Source: Aquipluma nitroreducens
GTDB taxonomy: Bacteria; Bacteroidota; Bacteroidia; Bacteroidales; Prolixibacteraceae
NCBI RefSeq assembly: GCF_009689585.1
Contig: NZ_AP018694.1
Location: forward strand, 5,323,501-5,387,500
Direction: 5' to 3'
Length of the DNA: 64,000 bases
Shown here: piece by piece, positions 54,613-63,701 of the stretch
How the letters are laid out: every line of letters begins with the position of its first letter
Numbering within the stretch: the first letter of the stretch is position 1
Program-made: the position numbers and the translations under genes
Notes under the pieces: model-generated
Told to the model about the DNA's origin: nothing
Database searches by the model: none
Seen by the model: only the letters and a program-made list of their open reading frames with translations

Positions 54613-57015
54613 TTAAACTTTTTCTTTCTTTTTTCTGCGATGCTTTTTCCCATCTTCCTCGTCGGAATAATAACTACTTTGGTCGGCTTCGTATTGATAA
54701 TACTTGTAATAGGCATTTCCGAATGCATTTGGCTTGATGTCATTTACAACAATTGTAATGTTTTCGATGGTCTTCTTGTTGGCATATTGGTTGATCATTT
54801 CGATCTCATGCTTGCGTGAAAATCCATATCGAAGGATGAACACATTGAGGTCTGATAATTGACTTATGATATGACCGTCGGTCACCATTGCTGTTGGAGC
54901 ATTGTCAATGACGATGTAATCAAACCGGGAGCGAAGTGAATCAATCAGAATTTTCATTTCAGGTTTCCCCAATATTTCAGCAGGATTCGGAGGAATTGGC
55001 CCTGACGGTAAAAATGAAAGATTTTCAATTGTTGTAGGAAATATAATCTGATCAATCGAATTAACTCCAATGAGGTAATTACTTAGACCATTTTCGTTTG
55101 GAAGATTAAAAATTTTATGCAATCTTGGTTTACGCATATCAGCGCCAATAATCAATACTTTTTTATTATTCATGGCAAGGATGGTTGCCAGATTGACTGA
55201 TGAGAAAGATTTCCCTTCACCAGGGTTGGTCGAATGAATGGATAACACCTTCCCAATAGGTTCTGATAACATGAACTGCAGATTAGTACGTAAAGCGCGG
55301 AAAGACTCTGCAATGTTTGATTTTGGATTTTCATGAACGACTAAATCAGATTTGGTCTGACTATGCATGATATTACCTAAAATCGGAATACTGGTGTTTC
55401 TCTCCAAGTCCAGTTGGGTTCTGATGCGATCATCAAAGAAATTAATAAGCAGGAGAAGTGCGATAGGCATTCCAGTGCCCAAAATAAATCCAAGACCCAA
55501 TATAACTTTTGAATTAAGACTAATTTGTTTCGCTGTTTCAGGGCGTGCGACGTCAATCACCTGTACGTCGGGCATGGTTGATGCCAAGGCAATGTTTGTT
55601 TCAGCCCGTTTTTGCAACATGAAGGTATATACCTCGTTGGTCAGGTTAAACTGACGTTGAATATTAACCATTTTTTGTTCTTTCTGAGGCAACTTATTCA
55701 TCTGAAAGCTGATTTTATCTTGTCTTTCCTTTTGGCTGTTGATATTTGCCGTGGCATTATCGATCAGGTTGCGGAGATTCTCATTTAACTGATTACGAAC
55801 TTGATTCAATTCTTTATCGATCATGATTAAAGTAGGATTGTTTTCCTTGGCGCTGAATGAAAGTACCTGACGACGGTTGTATAACTCGCCCAACTTAAGA
55901 ACCAACGCATTGAGCGAAGCATCCTGTATGCCAACTACTGAAGGAGAAACTATTTCCTTGAGATCGCTATTATCTTTCAAATATTTAAGTAAATTTTGAA
56001 AATAGTCCAGTTGCATTTTACTTTTTGCCTGTTCTGATTCAATTTCTTTTAGGTTATCCATCACTAATTTACCCTCTGCACCCAAATCGATGATGTTATT
56101 TTGAGACCGAAAATTGCTGAACTTTGTTCCTGCAGTATTTAGAGAATCAGAAATGCCTTCTAATTGGGTATTGATAAAATTAAGAGAGCGGCGTTGTGCT
56201 TCACTTTGAAAATTCATTTTCCCTTCAATGTACACTTTGATCACTTCATTCAAAAAATCACCTTGTCGATAAGGATCTTCTCCTTCAATAGAGCATTCAA
56301 TGATATCCCCCTTTTTATCTTTCAAAGTTGTCTTGAGCATTTTCTGATAGGCTAGTGTTGCATCATTTAAATCATTAAATACAAAATAATATTTTCCTGA
56401 AATCGTCTCGAAATTATTTGCCTTTTTTAATAATGTAAAATTGAAGTATTTGTTTACAAATGGTTGGCCAAAAGTTCCTGATCCCTCCTGTTTAATATTT
56501 GTAATTTGTTGACCTTTTTCAATCTTGCCATTTACTGATACGTTGTAATTGTCACCGGAAGTAGGGGTAATGTATATCGCAATTCCCGTTGTATTAATAA
56601 AATTTTGAGCCTCTTGGACATCAAAAGGTTCTTGTTTGTATATATCTCTCCAGACAAACAAATCTTTGGAGTACCAAGTTGTTCTCCAGTTCAGGTTTAA
56701 AAGAGCTTGATTGATGTTGTAATATGAATTGATGATTTCTAACTGATTATAAATGTTGTTTTTAGGCAAATCTACAACGCCCTGAAATATACTTTTCATG
56801 TTTAATGCGTCCGACTTTTCAGGAACCAATACTGAAGTACTGATCTGGTATTTTGGTTTCGTTATTTTGGTATATACAAATGCAAGTATTAGACCTAAGG
56901 CGCCAAAAAGGGCAAGCCAATGCCACTGACGACGCATCAGATAGATGATTTTTTTGATATCAAATTCTTCTTCTTGATTTCCACTCTCAGTGAAATTTGT
57001 TAGATTTTCGTTCAT
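54613..57015 (-). CDS. Wzc-like chain-length regulator and tyrosine autokinase
   Basis: This 800-residue inner-membrane protein has a Wzz domain with helices at about 35-52 and 505-525, a long periplasmic coiled-coil region between, and a C-terminal BY-kinase with Walker A STNPGEGKSFSS, Walker A' VLIIGADMRKPR and Walker B IVIDNAPT. The tail is tyrosine-rich (YYKYYQYEADQSSYYSDEE), the autophosphorylation cluster. It sets polymer length and couples to the Wza-like exporter at 57151-57963. The GAD in Walker A' in place of the usual D is normal variation in the family. Confidence 0.95.
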   Translation of the reverse strand: MNENLTNFTESGNQEEEFDIKKIIYLMRRQWHWLALFGALGLILAFVYTKITKPKYQISTSVLVPEKSDALNMKSIFQGVVDLPKNNIYNQLEIINSYYNINQALLNLNWRTTWYSKDLFVWRDIYKQEPFDVQEAQNFINTTGIAIYITPTSGDNYNVSVNGKIEKGQQITNIKQEGSGTFGQPFVNKYFNFTLLKKANNFETISGKYYFVFNDLNDATLAYQKMLKTTLKDKKGDIIECSIEGEDPYRQGDFLNEVIKVYIEGKMNFQSEAQRRSLNFINTQLEGISDSLNTAGTKFSNFRSQNNIIDLGAEGKLVMDNLKEIESEQAKSKMQLDYFQNLLKYLKDNSDLKEIVSPSVVGIQDASLNALVLKLGELYNRRQVLSFSAKENNPTLIMIDKELNQVRNQLNENLRNLIDNATANINSQKERQDKISFQMNKLPQKEQKMVNIQRQFNLTNEVYTFMLQKRAETNIALASTMPDVQVIDVARPETAKQISLNSKVILGLGFILGTGMPIALLLLINFFDDRIRTQLDLERNTSIPILGNIMHSQTKSDLVVHENPKSNIAESFRALRTNLQFMLSEPIGKVLSIHSTNPGEGKSFSSVNLATILAMNNKKVLIIGADMRKPRLHKIFNLPNENGLSNYLIGVNSIDQIIFPTTIENLSFLPSGPIPPNPAEILGKPEMKILIDSLRSRFDYIVIDNAPTAMVTDGHIISQLSDLNVFILRYGFSRKHEIEMINQYANKKTIENITIVVNDIKPNAFGNAYYKYYQYEADQSSYYSDEEDGKKHRRKKKEKV

Positions 57016-57150
57016 TTATGTTATTGTTTTTGTAGTAGATGCTTGATGATTATTTTCAAAGGTTGTTTAAGCGCTTCCTGATTTATTTTCTCTTGTTTTC
57101 TTTAATTTTTTTTCATTGATATTACTTATGCGCTTATAACAATGAAATAA

Positions 57151-57963
57151 TTATAATTTGGGTATAACAAATCCAAGTACTGCGATTAGCACGGATAGCG
57201 AAGATAAAACGAGTGAATAGGCCTGACTATTTAATTGAAAGTTTTTGTATTTGTCAGGTTGAACAATTACAAAATCGTTTGGCTGCAGATAAAATGCATC
57301 TGAAAGATACACATTTTTTGAACTCAAATCGAGCATATATGTTTTTCTGCCTTCAGGTACAGTTCGAACAACCATAACACTTTTTATAGTGGCAAAATCA
57401 GTATTTCCGTTGGCTAAGGCCAAAGCTTCCAGAATGGTAATTGAATTGTTGTAATTATAATAATCCCCAGGATTTCGGACCTCCCCCGAAACAGTAATCT
57501 TAAAATTCAATAGTTTCACTTTAACAATTGCGTCCTTTAAAAATTCATCGGCTTTTTTTTGAACCACCGATTCAATTTGTGAGAGCGGGATTCCTGATAC
57601 ATTAATTTTTCCTAACATGGGAAGTTTAATGTTTTCTTCCTGATCAACTTCAAATCCATAAAGATAAGCTCCACTAGGAGTCGTATACTTCATATACCCC
57701 TGTCCATAACTGGTTTCCATGTTTGATTCAGGATTGTACAGTAGGTTTACTTCGGGATTCATGGACTTGATACTAACATATAAAATATCTCCTGTTTTCA
57801 AAATATATTCTGCTGGCAAACCACGATTAATTTCATTGTTGGTGACATCTTTCAGAAAAATTAAATCCTTACTACTACGGCAGGAGAACAATGTAGTCAT
57901 GAAAATAATTAGAACGAGCGATGAAATATATTTGATACTTAGTTTTGATTGTATTGAGCCCAT
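57151..57963 (-). CDS. Polysaccharide export lipoprotein, Wza-like
   Basis: This 270-residue protein has a lipoprotein signal peptide with lipobox TLFSC (Cys28), a Poly_export domain (YILKTGDILYVSIKSMNPEVN), an SLBB-type segment (VSGEVRNPGDYYNYNNSITI) and a single C-terminal hydrophobic helix ending VLGFVIPKL. It forms the outer-membrane export channel for the polysaccharide, working with the Wzc-like protein encoded 135 bases downstream. Confidence 0.93.
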   Translation of the reverse strand: MGSIQSKLSIKYISSLVLIIFMTTLFSCRSSKDLIFLKDVTNNEINRGLPAEYILKTGDILYVSIKSMNPEVNLLYNPESNMETSYGQGYMKYTTPSGAYLYGFEVDQEENIKLPMLGKINVSGIPLSQIESVVQKKADEFLKDAIVKVKLLNFKITVSGEVRNPGDYYNYNNSITILEALALANGNTDFATIKSVMVVRTVPEGRKTYMLDLSSKNVYLSDAFYLQPNDFVIVQPDKYKNFQLNSQAYSLVLSSLSVLIAVLGFVIPKL

Positions 57964-58153
57964 TGATAAAGTATTAGTTGTTAAATTGATGTTTTGTATG
58001 TTTTTTTTTTAATATTGATTTTCTATATGTTTCGTTTATTCTCACTTAAAATGCAATTATAGAATAAAATACTGAAACAGTATCAGAATCTTATTCTGAT
58101 CATTAAATAATTAATAAGTAGAGCAAGAATGCATTTGTTTTCGGACTTTGCAG

Positions 58154-59554
58154 TTATTGGCCATTCCCAGTTAATACAACGCGAACAGTCTTTAAAAGAA
58201 TAATTAAATCTAATTTTAACGACCATGTGTCGATGTATTGCATATCCATCTTCATCCATTGATCAAATGGGATATTGTTTCTTCCAGATACCTGCCAGAT
58301 ACAAGTTATTCCAGGCTTCATACTTAATCTCCTATTTTGCCATCGTATGTATTGTTTTACTTCAGACGGAATTGGTGGACGTGGACCAACTACCGCCATT
58401 TCGCCTTTCAAAACATTAATAAATTGCGGTAATTCATCCAAAGATGTTTTACGTAAAAACTGACCGATTTTAGTTACTCTCGGGTCATTTTTTATCTTGA
58501 AAACAGGACCTTCCTGCTCATTTTGTGCTTGCAGAGATTCCTTTAAGCTTTCCGCATTAACAACCATTGTTCTAAATTTGTAACAAAAAAACTGCCTCCC
58601 ATTTAGACCCATCCTTTTCTGCATAAAAAAGACTGGTCCTCCATCAAGCTTAATCAAAAATGCTATAATTAAAATGATTGGTGATAAAATAATGAGAACC
58701 GAAATGGAGATTATATAGTCTAGCAGTACTTTAAATTTGAGCGCCAGATAATTATCGGGTGTATTTCGAAAGGTTAAAAATGGCATTTGATTTAAAAATG
58801 AGAGTGTCGATTGCATCTTTATGTAGTTAAGTAATAACGATTGCATTCGAAAAACAACTCCGACTTCTGCACATGAATAGATATACTTTTGAATTTCATT
58901 TTGTTCTAATGAGCTTTTGCAGTAGAATACTTCATCAATTGACTTGTTGTCAATTACTTCAGAAAGATCACTGACACAAGGTATAATATGAAATTCCTGA
59001 CCATATTTAGATTTAATTACTTCATCATCAGTCATAATTGCCCATATCCGATATCCCCAATCTTTAGTTTCAACCAATCGGTCAATAAAATAACTTGAAT
59101 CTTCATCTGCAATAATCAAAATTAATCTGCTATTTAACCCTTCTCTCCGAAGGTATTTCATTGTTGCTGATAAAATGAACTTATAAGAATATAATACAAT
59201 TAAATTTAATATGGCAAAAATACCTAATACTAATCTGGATACTCCATTAAGATCTAAAAAAACAATGGCGACATAAAGTAAAACATTTCCAATAATTATC
59301 GAGGTTAAGTATTCGATAAATAATACTGAATACATCTTCAAACGACCAATTCTACCTAAATTCGACTGGTTTAGTATTAATAACCAAAGTGGAACAATAA
59401 TGAAAAGTAAGGTTTTATATTGCGTTAGATCACTTTGTACAGGTACAAAAAACTCATGTGTCAACCATTTTGCACCATCAAAACATAAAATGGTCAAAAT
59501 TACCTGAAAAACTACATTTAATTTTTCAAGAACTGGTTCTCTTTCTTTAAGCAT
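58154..59554 (-). CDS. Initiating sugar-phosphate transferase (WcaJ/WbaP type)
   Basis: This 466-residue protein has four to five N-terminal membrane helices, a CoA-binding-like middle domain and the C-terminal bacterial sugar transferase domain: DYIISISVLIILSP, QKRMGLNGRQFFCYKFRTM, TKIGQFLRKTSLDELPQFIN, VVGPRPPIPSEV and LSMKPGITCIWQVSGRN. It transfers a sugar-1-phosphate to undecaprenyl phosphate, the first committed step of repeat-unit assembly. It is encoded second in the locus, after UpxY. Confidence 0.95.
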   Translation of the reverse strand: MLKEREPVLEKLNVVFQVILTILCFDGAKWLTHEFFVPVQSDLTQYKTLLFIIVPLWLLILNQSNLGRIGRLKMYSVLFIEYLTSIIIGNVLLYVAIVFLDLNGVSRLVLGIFAILNLIVLYSYKFILSATMKYLRREGLNSRLILIIADEDSSYFIDRLVETKDWGYRIWAIMTDDEVIKSKYGQEFHIIPCVSDLSEVIDNKSIDEVFYCKSSLEQNEIQKYIYSCAEVGVVFRMQSLLLNYIKMQSTLSFLNQMPFLTFRNTPDNYLALKFKVLLDYIISISVLIILSPIILIIAFLIKLDGGPVFFMQKRMGLNGRQFFCYKFRTMVVNAESLKESLQAQNEQEGPVFKIKNDPRVTKIGQFLRKTSLDELPQFINVLKGEMAVVGPRPPIPSEVKQYIRWQNRRLSMKPGITCIWQVSGRNNIPFDQWMKMDMQYIDTWSLKLDLIILLKTVRVVLTGNGQ

Positions 59555-59746
59555 GGTATTTTGTTGTTATGTAAAAATGAAAGAAAAAGATTTTGCAATT
59601 AAATTTGTTAGCCGTTCTATCAATTCTTTAAATAGCACAATAAAAAAAACATGTCAGGTAGCCAAACAAATTTTGATGAAGAGTATACTTTAAATTAGTA
59701 AATTAAAATGAAAAAAATAAATTTCATTTTTTCCAGATTAACATTC

Positions 59747-60283
59747 TCAACACGAGAATCTTTGAGCTGAATTTTCTTCAATTAATTTTACGTCTTCTCT
59801 GGAAATGTTAGCATAAAGGCTACAATTTAGTGAGTTAACCCGTATCAAAAGTCTCACTTGTCCATAAATGTTGGCAACTTCACCTTTTATACCTTTTAAT
59901 GATCCATTCAAGACCTCAACAATAGCACCCTTTTGAATATGCTCATAAGTTAGGGAAACCTCTTGATCACATTGATGAAGGAAGTTTCTAACATTTGTAA
60001 TTTGAAATTCTGGGATGGATTGCGCTCGTCCACCAAAACTTATATAGCAAATAGCTCCTGGAGTGTTTAGGGCATTAAAGAACTCTTTGAAACTTACCTT
60101 TACGAAAATATAGCATTTAAATAAAGGTTCTTCAACCCATTTTTTACGGTCGCTCCAAGTTTTTAATACCTTTCTTGTTGGTAAATAACATTCGATGTTT
60201 TTTACCTGCAAATGGTCAAAAAGCCTTTTTTCTCCGTTTGCTTTGGTATATATGGCATACCAATGGTAGTTAAGTTTTTCCAA
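59747..60283 (-). CDS. UpxY-type NusG-like transcription antiterminator
   Basis: This 178-residue protein has an NGN domain (WYAIYTKANGEKRLFDHL, EPLFKCYIFVKVS) and a KOW domain (GAIVEVLNGSLKGIKGEV), the architecture of UpxY/LoaP/RfaH proteins. In Bacteroides such genes head capsule operons and keep RNA polymerase going through the operon. As the first gene of a locus of some 30 kb it probably has the same task here. The 310-base leader before it contains TAGAA/TTCTA palindromes. Confidence 0.93.
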   Translation of the reverse strand: MEKLNYHWYAIYTKANGEKRLFDHLQVKNIECYLPTRKVLKTWSDRKKWVEEPLFKCYIFVKVSFKEFFNALNTPGAICYISFGGRAQSIPEFQITNVRNFLHQCDQEVSLTYEHIQKGAIVEVLNGSLKGIKGEVANIYGQVRLLIRVNSLNCSLYANISREDVKLIEENSAQRFSC

Positions 60284-60307
60284 AATGGTAACGTTTATAA
60301 CATTATT

Positions 60308-60350
60308 AATTCTAATTTAACTAGAATAATTTCTAATTAATTCTAATTAG
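60308..60350. promoter_or_regulatory. TTCTAATT-rich palindromic cluster ahead of UpxY
   Basis: The segment holds TAGAA-TAAT-TTCTA (60322-60335) plus extra TTCTAATT units on both sides, 25-67 bases before the UpxY start. Matching palindromes occur at 60565-60580 and 60997-61014. A shared operator is inferred. Confidence 0.5.
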
Positions 60351-60564
60351 TGTTGTGTGCAACTTTGAAATTTCTTTAATGTTATAAAATTAAGCTAGAA
60401 AAACTTAAGAATCAATACGTATTTTCCGACACCATTTCTGATTTAGATTTTATCTTTAAGTCTTTATAAATATGGAGTTACAAGAATTCTATGAAGTAAA
60501 ATAAATTTTTCTTCAAATTTATTTGTTATTTGATAAAACATAAAAATACTGTTGAAATATTTTT

Positions 60565-60580
60565 ATTAGAAAATTCTAAT
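60565..60580. promoter_or_regulatory. ATTAGAA-AA-TTCTAAT palindrome
   Basis: Perfect 7-bp-arm palindrome 16 bases beyond the stop of the OrfA-like gene, between it and UpxY. It is the same half-site as at 60322-60335 and 60997-61014. Confidence 0.5.
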
Positions 60581-60595
60581 TTACAAAAATCATGA

Positions 60596-60862
60596 TTATT
60601 TTGATTTTTCTAATTTGCCTTTTAGGATTAGGTTCTCAAGACTTAAATCAGCAAACATTCTTTTTAATCTGTCATTCTCTTCCTCCAGTTCATTTAGTCT
60701 ATGGATTTCAGATATATTCATACCCCCATATTTTACTCTCCAGTTGTAGATTGTAGCTTGGCTTATTCCATATTTTTTAATAAGCGCTGGAATTGTAGTT
60801 CCATTTTCATTTTCTTGTAGAATACGATAAATCTGTGATTCTGCAAATCTCTTTTTTGTCAT
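60596..60862 (-). CDS. Orphan IS3 OrfA-like helix-turn-helix protein
   Basis: This 88-residue protein matches OrfA of IS3-type elements: MTKKRFAESQIYRIL start, HTH GTTIPALIKKYGISQATIYNWR, and a C-terminal leucine-zipper-like coil LEEENDRLKRMFADLSLENLIL. Normally an overlapping OrfB integrase follows; here the next 310 bases to UpxY contain none, and no terminal repeats are seen. The frame is intact, so it may have been kept as a DNA-binding regulator of the polysaccharide locus. The alternative is a simple IS3 leftover. Confidence 0.85.
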   Translation of the reverse strand: MTKKRFAESQIYRILQENENGTTIPALIKKYGISQATIYNWRVKYGGMNISEIHRLNELEEENDRLKRMFADLSLENLILKGKLEKSK

Positions 60863-60996
60863 AGTTTGCTGAATATTTAGTTAATAATTAATTAATCGTG
60901 CTTAGACAAATTACCCTGTTGCTGAACAAGTGTGGTATAACTTCGAATTCTGTATTGTAATGCGAAGTTGAGCTTCAGGCAACTAATTCAGGAGAT

Positions 60997-61014
60997 ATTA
61001 GAATAAATTCTAAT
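60997..61014. promoter_or_regulatory. ATTAGAA-TAAA-TTCTAAT palindrome upstream of the OrfA-like gene
   Basis: Perfect 7-bp-arm palindrome 135 bases before the OrfA-like start codon. It shares half-sites with the two palindromes near UpxY; the spacer is four bases here and two at 60565. Confidence 0.5.
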
Positions 61015-61508
61015 TATAGGTAGAGTAGATGGAATTGTTGCAAGTATGATCTAATGGTGATTATCGTATAAATAAAATATCAAATTCAAAAAACTTGCAA
61101 AGGATGATATTTTTATCGGTAAAATTTAATTGAAAAATATAGGAAAACCTACTGTTATCCACATTTTTTGCGATATAACACTACTTTTGGGAGATGTATT
61201 TTTAATCTAAAAACTCTAAAACAACGAAGAGATAGAAATGTTCATCATTTTCTAAATTCATTCTCTTAATTACAAATTTTAGAATTTTCCATACAATTAT
61301 AAAGCTTTTATTTCAAAAAAAAAATAAATTTTATTATCGCACATGAGATTTTATTGTTTCACACGATTGTGCTGAATATATCTTGTTTGATTTACAATAT
61401 CTTTTATCAGTCTATAAATGTTCAATTTACTGAATAAATATGGTTTGCAATTCCATTTGAATAAATTCATAATGATGTAAAGAATTATTCGTCGTATATT
61501 TTTAATTG
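61015..61508. other. AT-rich intergenic stretch
   Basis: About 490 bases between the OrfA-like gene region and the Hdr-like operon end. No coding frame, RNA or terminator was recognised. It marks the change from the AT-rich polysaccharide locus to a more GC-balanced operon. Confidence 0.4.
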
Positions 61509-63350
61509 CTATTTAATTGCTACATCTTTCAAACTAAAATCTAAGGCCGTTTCATTCGAAAAGTCTAAACTTTTTGTTATTGACATGCATACGATTTCTG
61601 CGATATCGTGAACGGGCAAGTTAGGACTTTGGGCGAATGTTTTTTTGCACAGCGGGCAAGCAGTTACTAGTATATCTGGGTTGTAATTTCGGTATTCGTC
61701 CAAAGCCTTATTCCGAATTTGGCTGCGCTCAGTCATTTTAATTTTGATGTTGGCCAGACTTCCACCACAGCAGAAGGCTGCTTCTTTTTCATTCTTAATT
61801 GGAATTACTTCGGTATATTCGTCAAGCAACAATCTTGGTTGGTGATAGATGCCACTACCACGACCAAGTTCACAGGGATCGTGATAAATCACCCGAAGTG
61901 GCAACTTATTTACCGGCAGACGCTTGTCGGTCATTAAATTAAGCAAATATTCAGAGTGATGCTGAACAGTTATTCCAGGTATTGCATAATCTTCTTTAAA
62001 CACCTTGTAACAAATAGGGCAGGAGACTACCAGTTTTTTTGCTCCTGAAGCAAGTATTCGCTCGCGGTTATGATCGATCAGTTTTTGGGCTGCTTTGTAT
62101 TGTCCAATCTGCATCAATGGACGACCACAGCAAGCTGTTTTATCCTCGTCCATAAACCAGTATTTTACACTGGCAACCGCAAAGATTTCTTTCATCGATT
62201 TAATGATGGCTGGAGTGAGATGAGTCATACATCCGGCAAAATAAATCACTTCAGTTTGCGGACTAACATCAACTTTGCCATTCTTCAGGTATTCGTACGA
62301 CGAATTGTATTCTTTGGTCGATTCAATGCGTTGGGTCATACGTAAGCTGTTCAATTCCAATCCAACAGGGCAGTCGGGTTGGCACCTTCCGCAAAGCATA
62401 CAATTGAATAATTTTTCGTCGGTAATTTTTCTGTTCCTGATGTGCTTCAACGCATAAACTGATTGGGTGTCCTTAATGGCAGCATGAGTCATTTGGCAAC
62501 TGTCTAGACAAATTCCGCAGCGCGAACACGAATAGATTTGGATTCGGGAATAGCCATCGATTCGCTTTTGAACTTTAATGCCATAGTTTCGGAGGAAAAT
62601 CATGACAACCTCAACCGGAATATGCATGTAACGCGAAACAGGCAACGCGAAGAAAAATAAGCCCAATGCTCCTGAATAGGCCCACCATAATGGCATTTCC
62701 AGCGATTGAACCGGTAAAATTGACGAAAGTAATTGTCCGGCTGGCTGACTTATAATGCTTCCGTTGTGGTGAATGCCGGCAGATACGCTTTCGGCCAAAA
62801 AGCGAAGCGGGAAGATGAGCCAGAGGGCAGTCAAAGCAACGCGGTCGCCCGTTTTAAGTTGCGTAGTTTTTTTCATTCCAAACATCCGGCTATTCAACCG
62901 TTTATAGTAGGCCAGTGCGACGCCTGAAAGCACAAACAAGAGCAGTAAATCCATACATGCAGCCAGTATTTTCCCTGAAAGTGTGATAGCAGGCTGGGTC
63001 ATAAAGTAGCGCATGAAAATTGCTTTGTATGCCGGAACATTGAAGGTTTGATAATGAATGCAGGCTTCGATATGACCAACAACAATTAGCAGGAACCATC
63101 CAAATGCCAGGCTCATATGCATATAACCCAAAACTGGATTTTTTCTGAATATTTTTCGGTGGAGTAGTGATTCTGAGAATGTTTCGCGAATTGCAAGTAA
63201 ACTTTTTCGAGTGAAAATATTATGGACAATACGGCTTTTGTCGATTTTTGAAAGTTCGGAAATCCAAATACCTACAATAATGATAAGGAAGCAGGAAATA
63301 AACAAAAGCCCGATTGTAAATGGTAATATGAAAGATGGAGGAAATTTCAT
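61509..63350 (-). CDS. Membrane-bound Fe-S protein with CCG domains, HdrCD/DsrK-like
   Basis: This 613-residue protein has about five N-terminal membrane helices with several histidines (HMSLAFGWFLLIVVGH) recalling NarI-type cytochromes. Two 4Fe-4S motifs follow, CSRCGICLDSC and CMLCGRCQPDCPVG, then two CCG domains ending in CCGRPLM and CCGGSLA. The layout combines the HdrC/HdrD functions and would pass electrons between a quinone or heme site and a thiol/disulfide or flavin partner. The downstream partners are encoded 6 bases (ferredoxin-like) upstream and beyond (HdrA-like). Confidence 0.88.
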   Translation of the reverse strand: MKFPPSFILPFTIGLLFISCFLIIIVGIWISELSKIDKSRIVHNIFTRKSLLAIRETFSESLLHRKIFRKNPVLGYMHMSLAFGWFLLIVVGHIEACIHYQTFNVPAYKAIFMRYFMTQPAITLSGKILAACMDLLLLFVLSGVALAYYKRLNSRMFGMKKTTQLKTGDRVALTALWLIFPLRFLAESVSAGIHHNGSIISQPAGQLLSSILPVQSLEMPLWWAYSGALGLFFFALPVSRYMHIPVEVVMIFLRNYGIKVQKRIDGYSRIQIYSCSRCGICLDSCQMTHAAIKDTQSVYALKHIRNRKITDEKLFNCMLCGRCQPDCPVGLELNSLRMTQRIESTKEYNSSYEYLKNGKVDVSPQTEVIYFAGCMTHLTPAIIKSMKEIFAVASVKYWFMDEDKTACCGRPLMQIGQYKAAQKLIDHNRERILASGAKKLVVSCPICYKVFKEDYAIPGITVQHHSEYLLNLMTDKRLPVNKLPLRVIYHDPCELGRGSGIYHQPRLLLDEYTEVIPIKNEKEAAFCCGGSLANIKIKMTERSQIRNKALDEYRNYNPDILVTACPLCKKTFAQSPNLPVHDIAEIVCMSITKSLDFSNETALDFSLKDVAIK

Positions 63351-63356
63351 ATGATT

Positions 63357-63701
63357 CTACGAATTGACGGGTTTATATTTCAGTATACTCTTTTTTATGA
63401 GCATGATAACATTGCGGAGGTTGATTCCGCGAGGGCAAACCAACATGCACTTACCACAGAGCATACATTTTTGGATCTCAGATTCGAGCTCTACCGTTTC
63501 GCCACGACGCAACAACAAGTTCATTCGCCGTACATTGAAACTGACCAAATCAGCAGCGCTGCAAGTGGCGGTGCATCCACCACACGACAGGCATACCTTG
63601 AAGGATGGTTCAATTTCTAAAACCTCATTCAGAAGACGGCCGTCAAACTGATCGTAGTCGATTGTTCGCTGTTTGATCACAGAAAAGCCAAAATCTTTCA
63701 T
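63357..63701 (-). CDS. 4Fe-4S ferredoxin-like subunit, HdrC-like
   Basis: This 114-residue protein carries two four-cysteine clusters, CLSCGGCTATCS and CMLCGKCMLVCPRG, as in HdrC-type heterodisulfide reductase subunits. Its ATG overlaps the stop of the HdrA-like gene as TAATG, so translation is coupled. It likely relays electrons from the flavoprotein to the membrane Fe-S protein at 61509-63350. Confidence 0.88.
   Translation of the reverse strand: MKDFGFSVIKQRTIDYDQFDGRLLNEVLEIEPSFKVCLSCGGCTATCSAADLVSFNVRRMNLLLRRGETVELESEIQKCMLCGKCMLVCPRGINLRNVIMLIKKSILKYKPVNS

Noticed and set aside
54489-54743. 84-codon minus-strand frame between the autokinase and HAD genes
   Set aside because: It overlaps both neighbouring genes and its middle (NHQTIYQFNHLTIKPFN) is just the translated tandem repeat.
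60596-60862. OrfA-like gene considered as part of a complete IS3 element
   Set aside because: No OrfB frame, no -1 frameshift window and no terminal inverted repeats were found within several hundred bases on either side.
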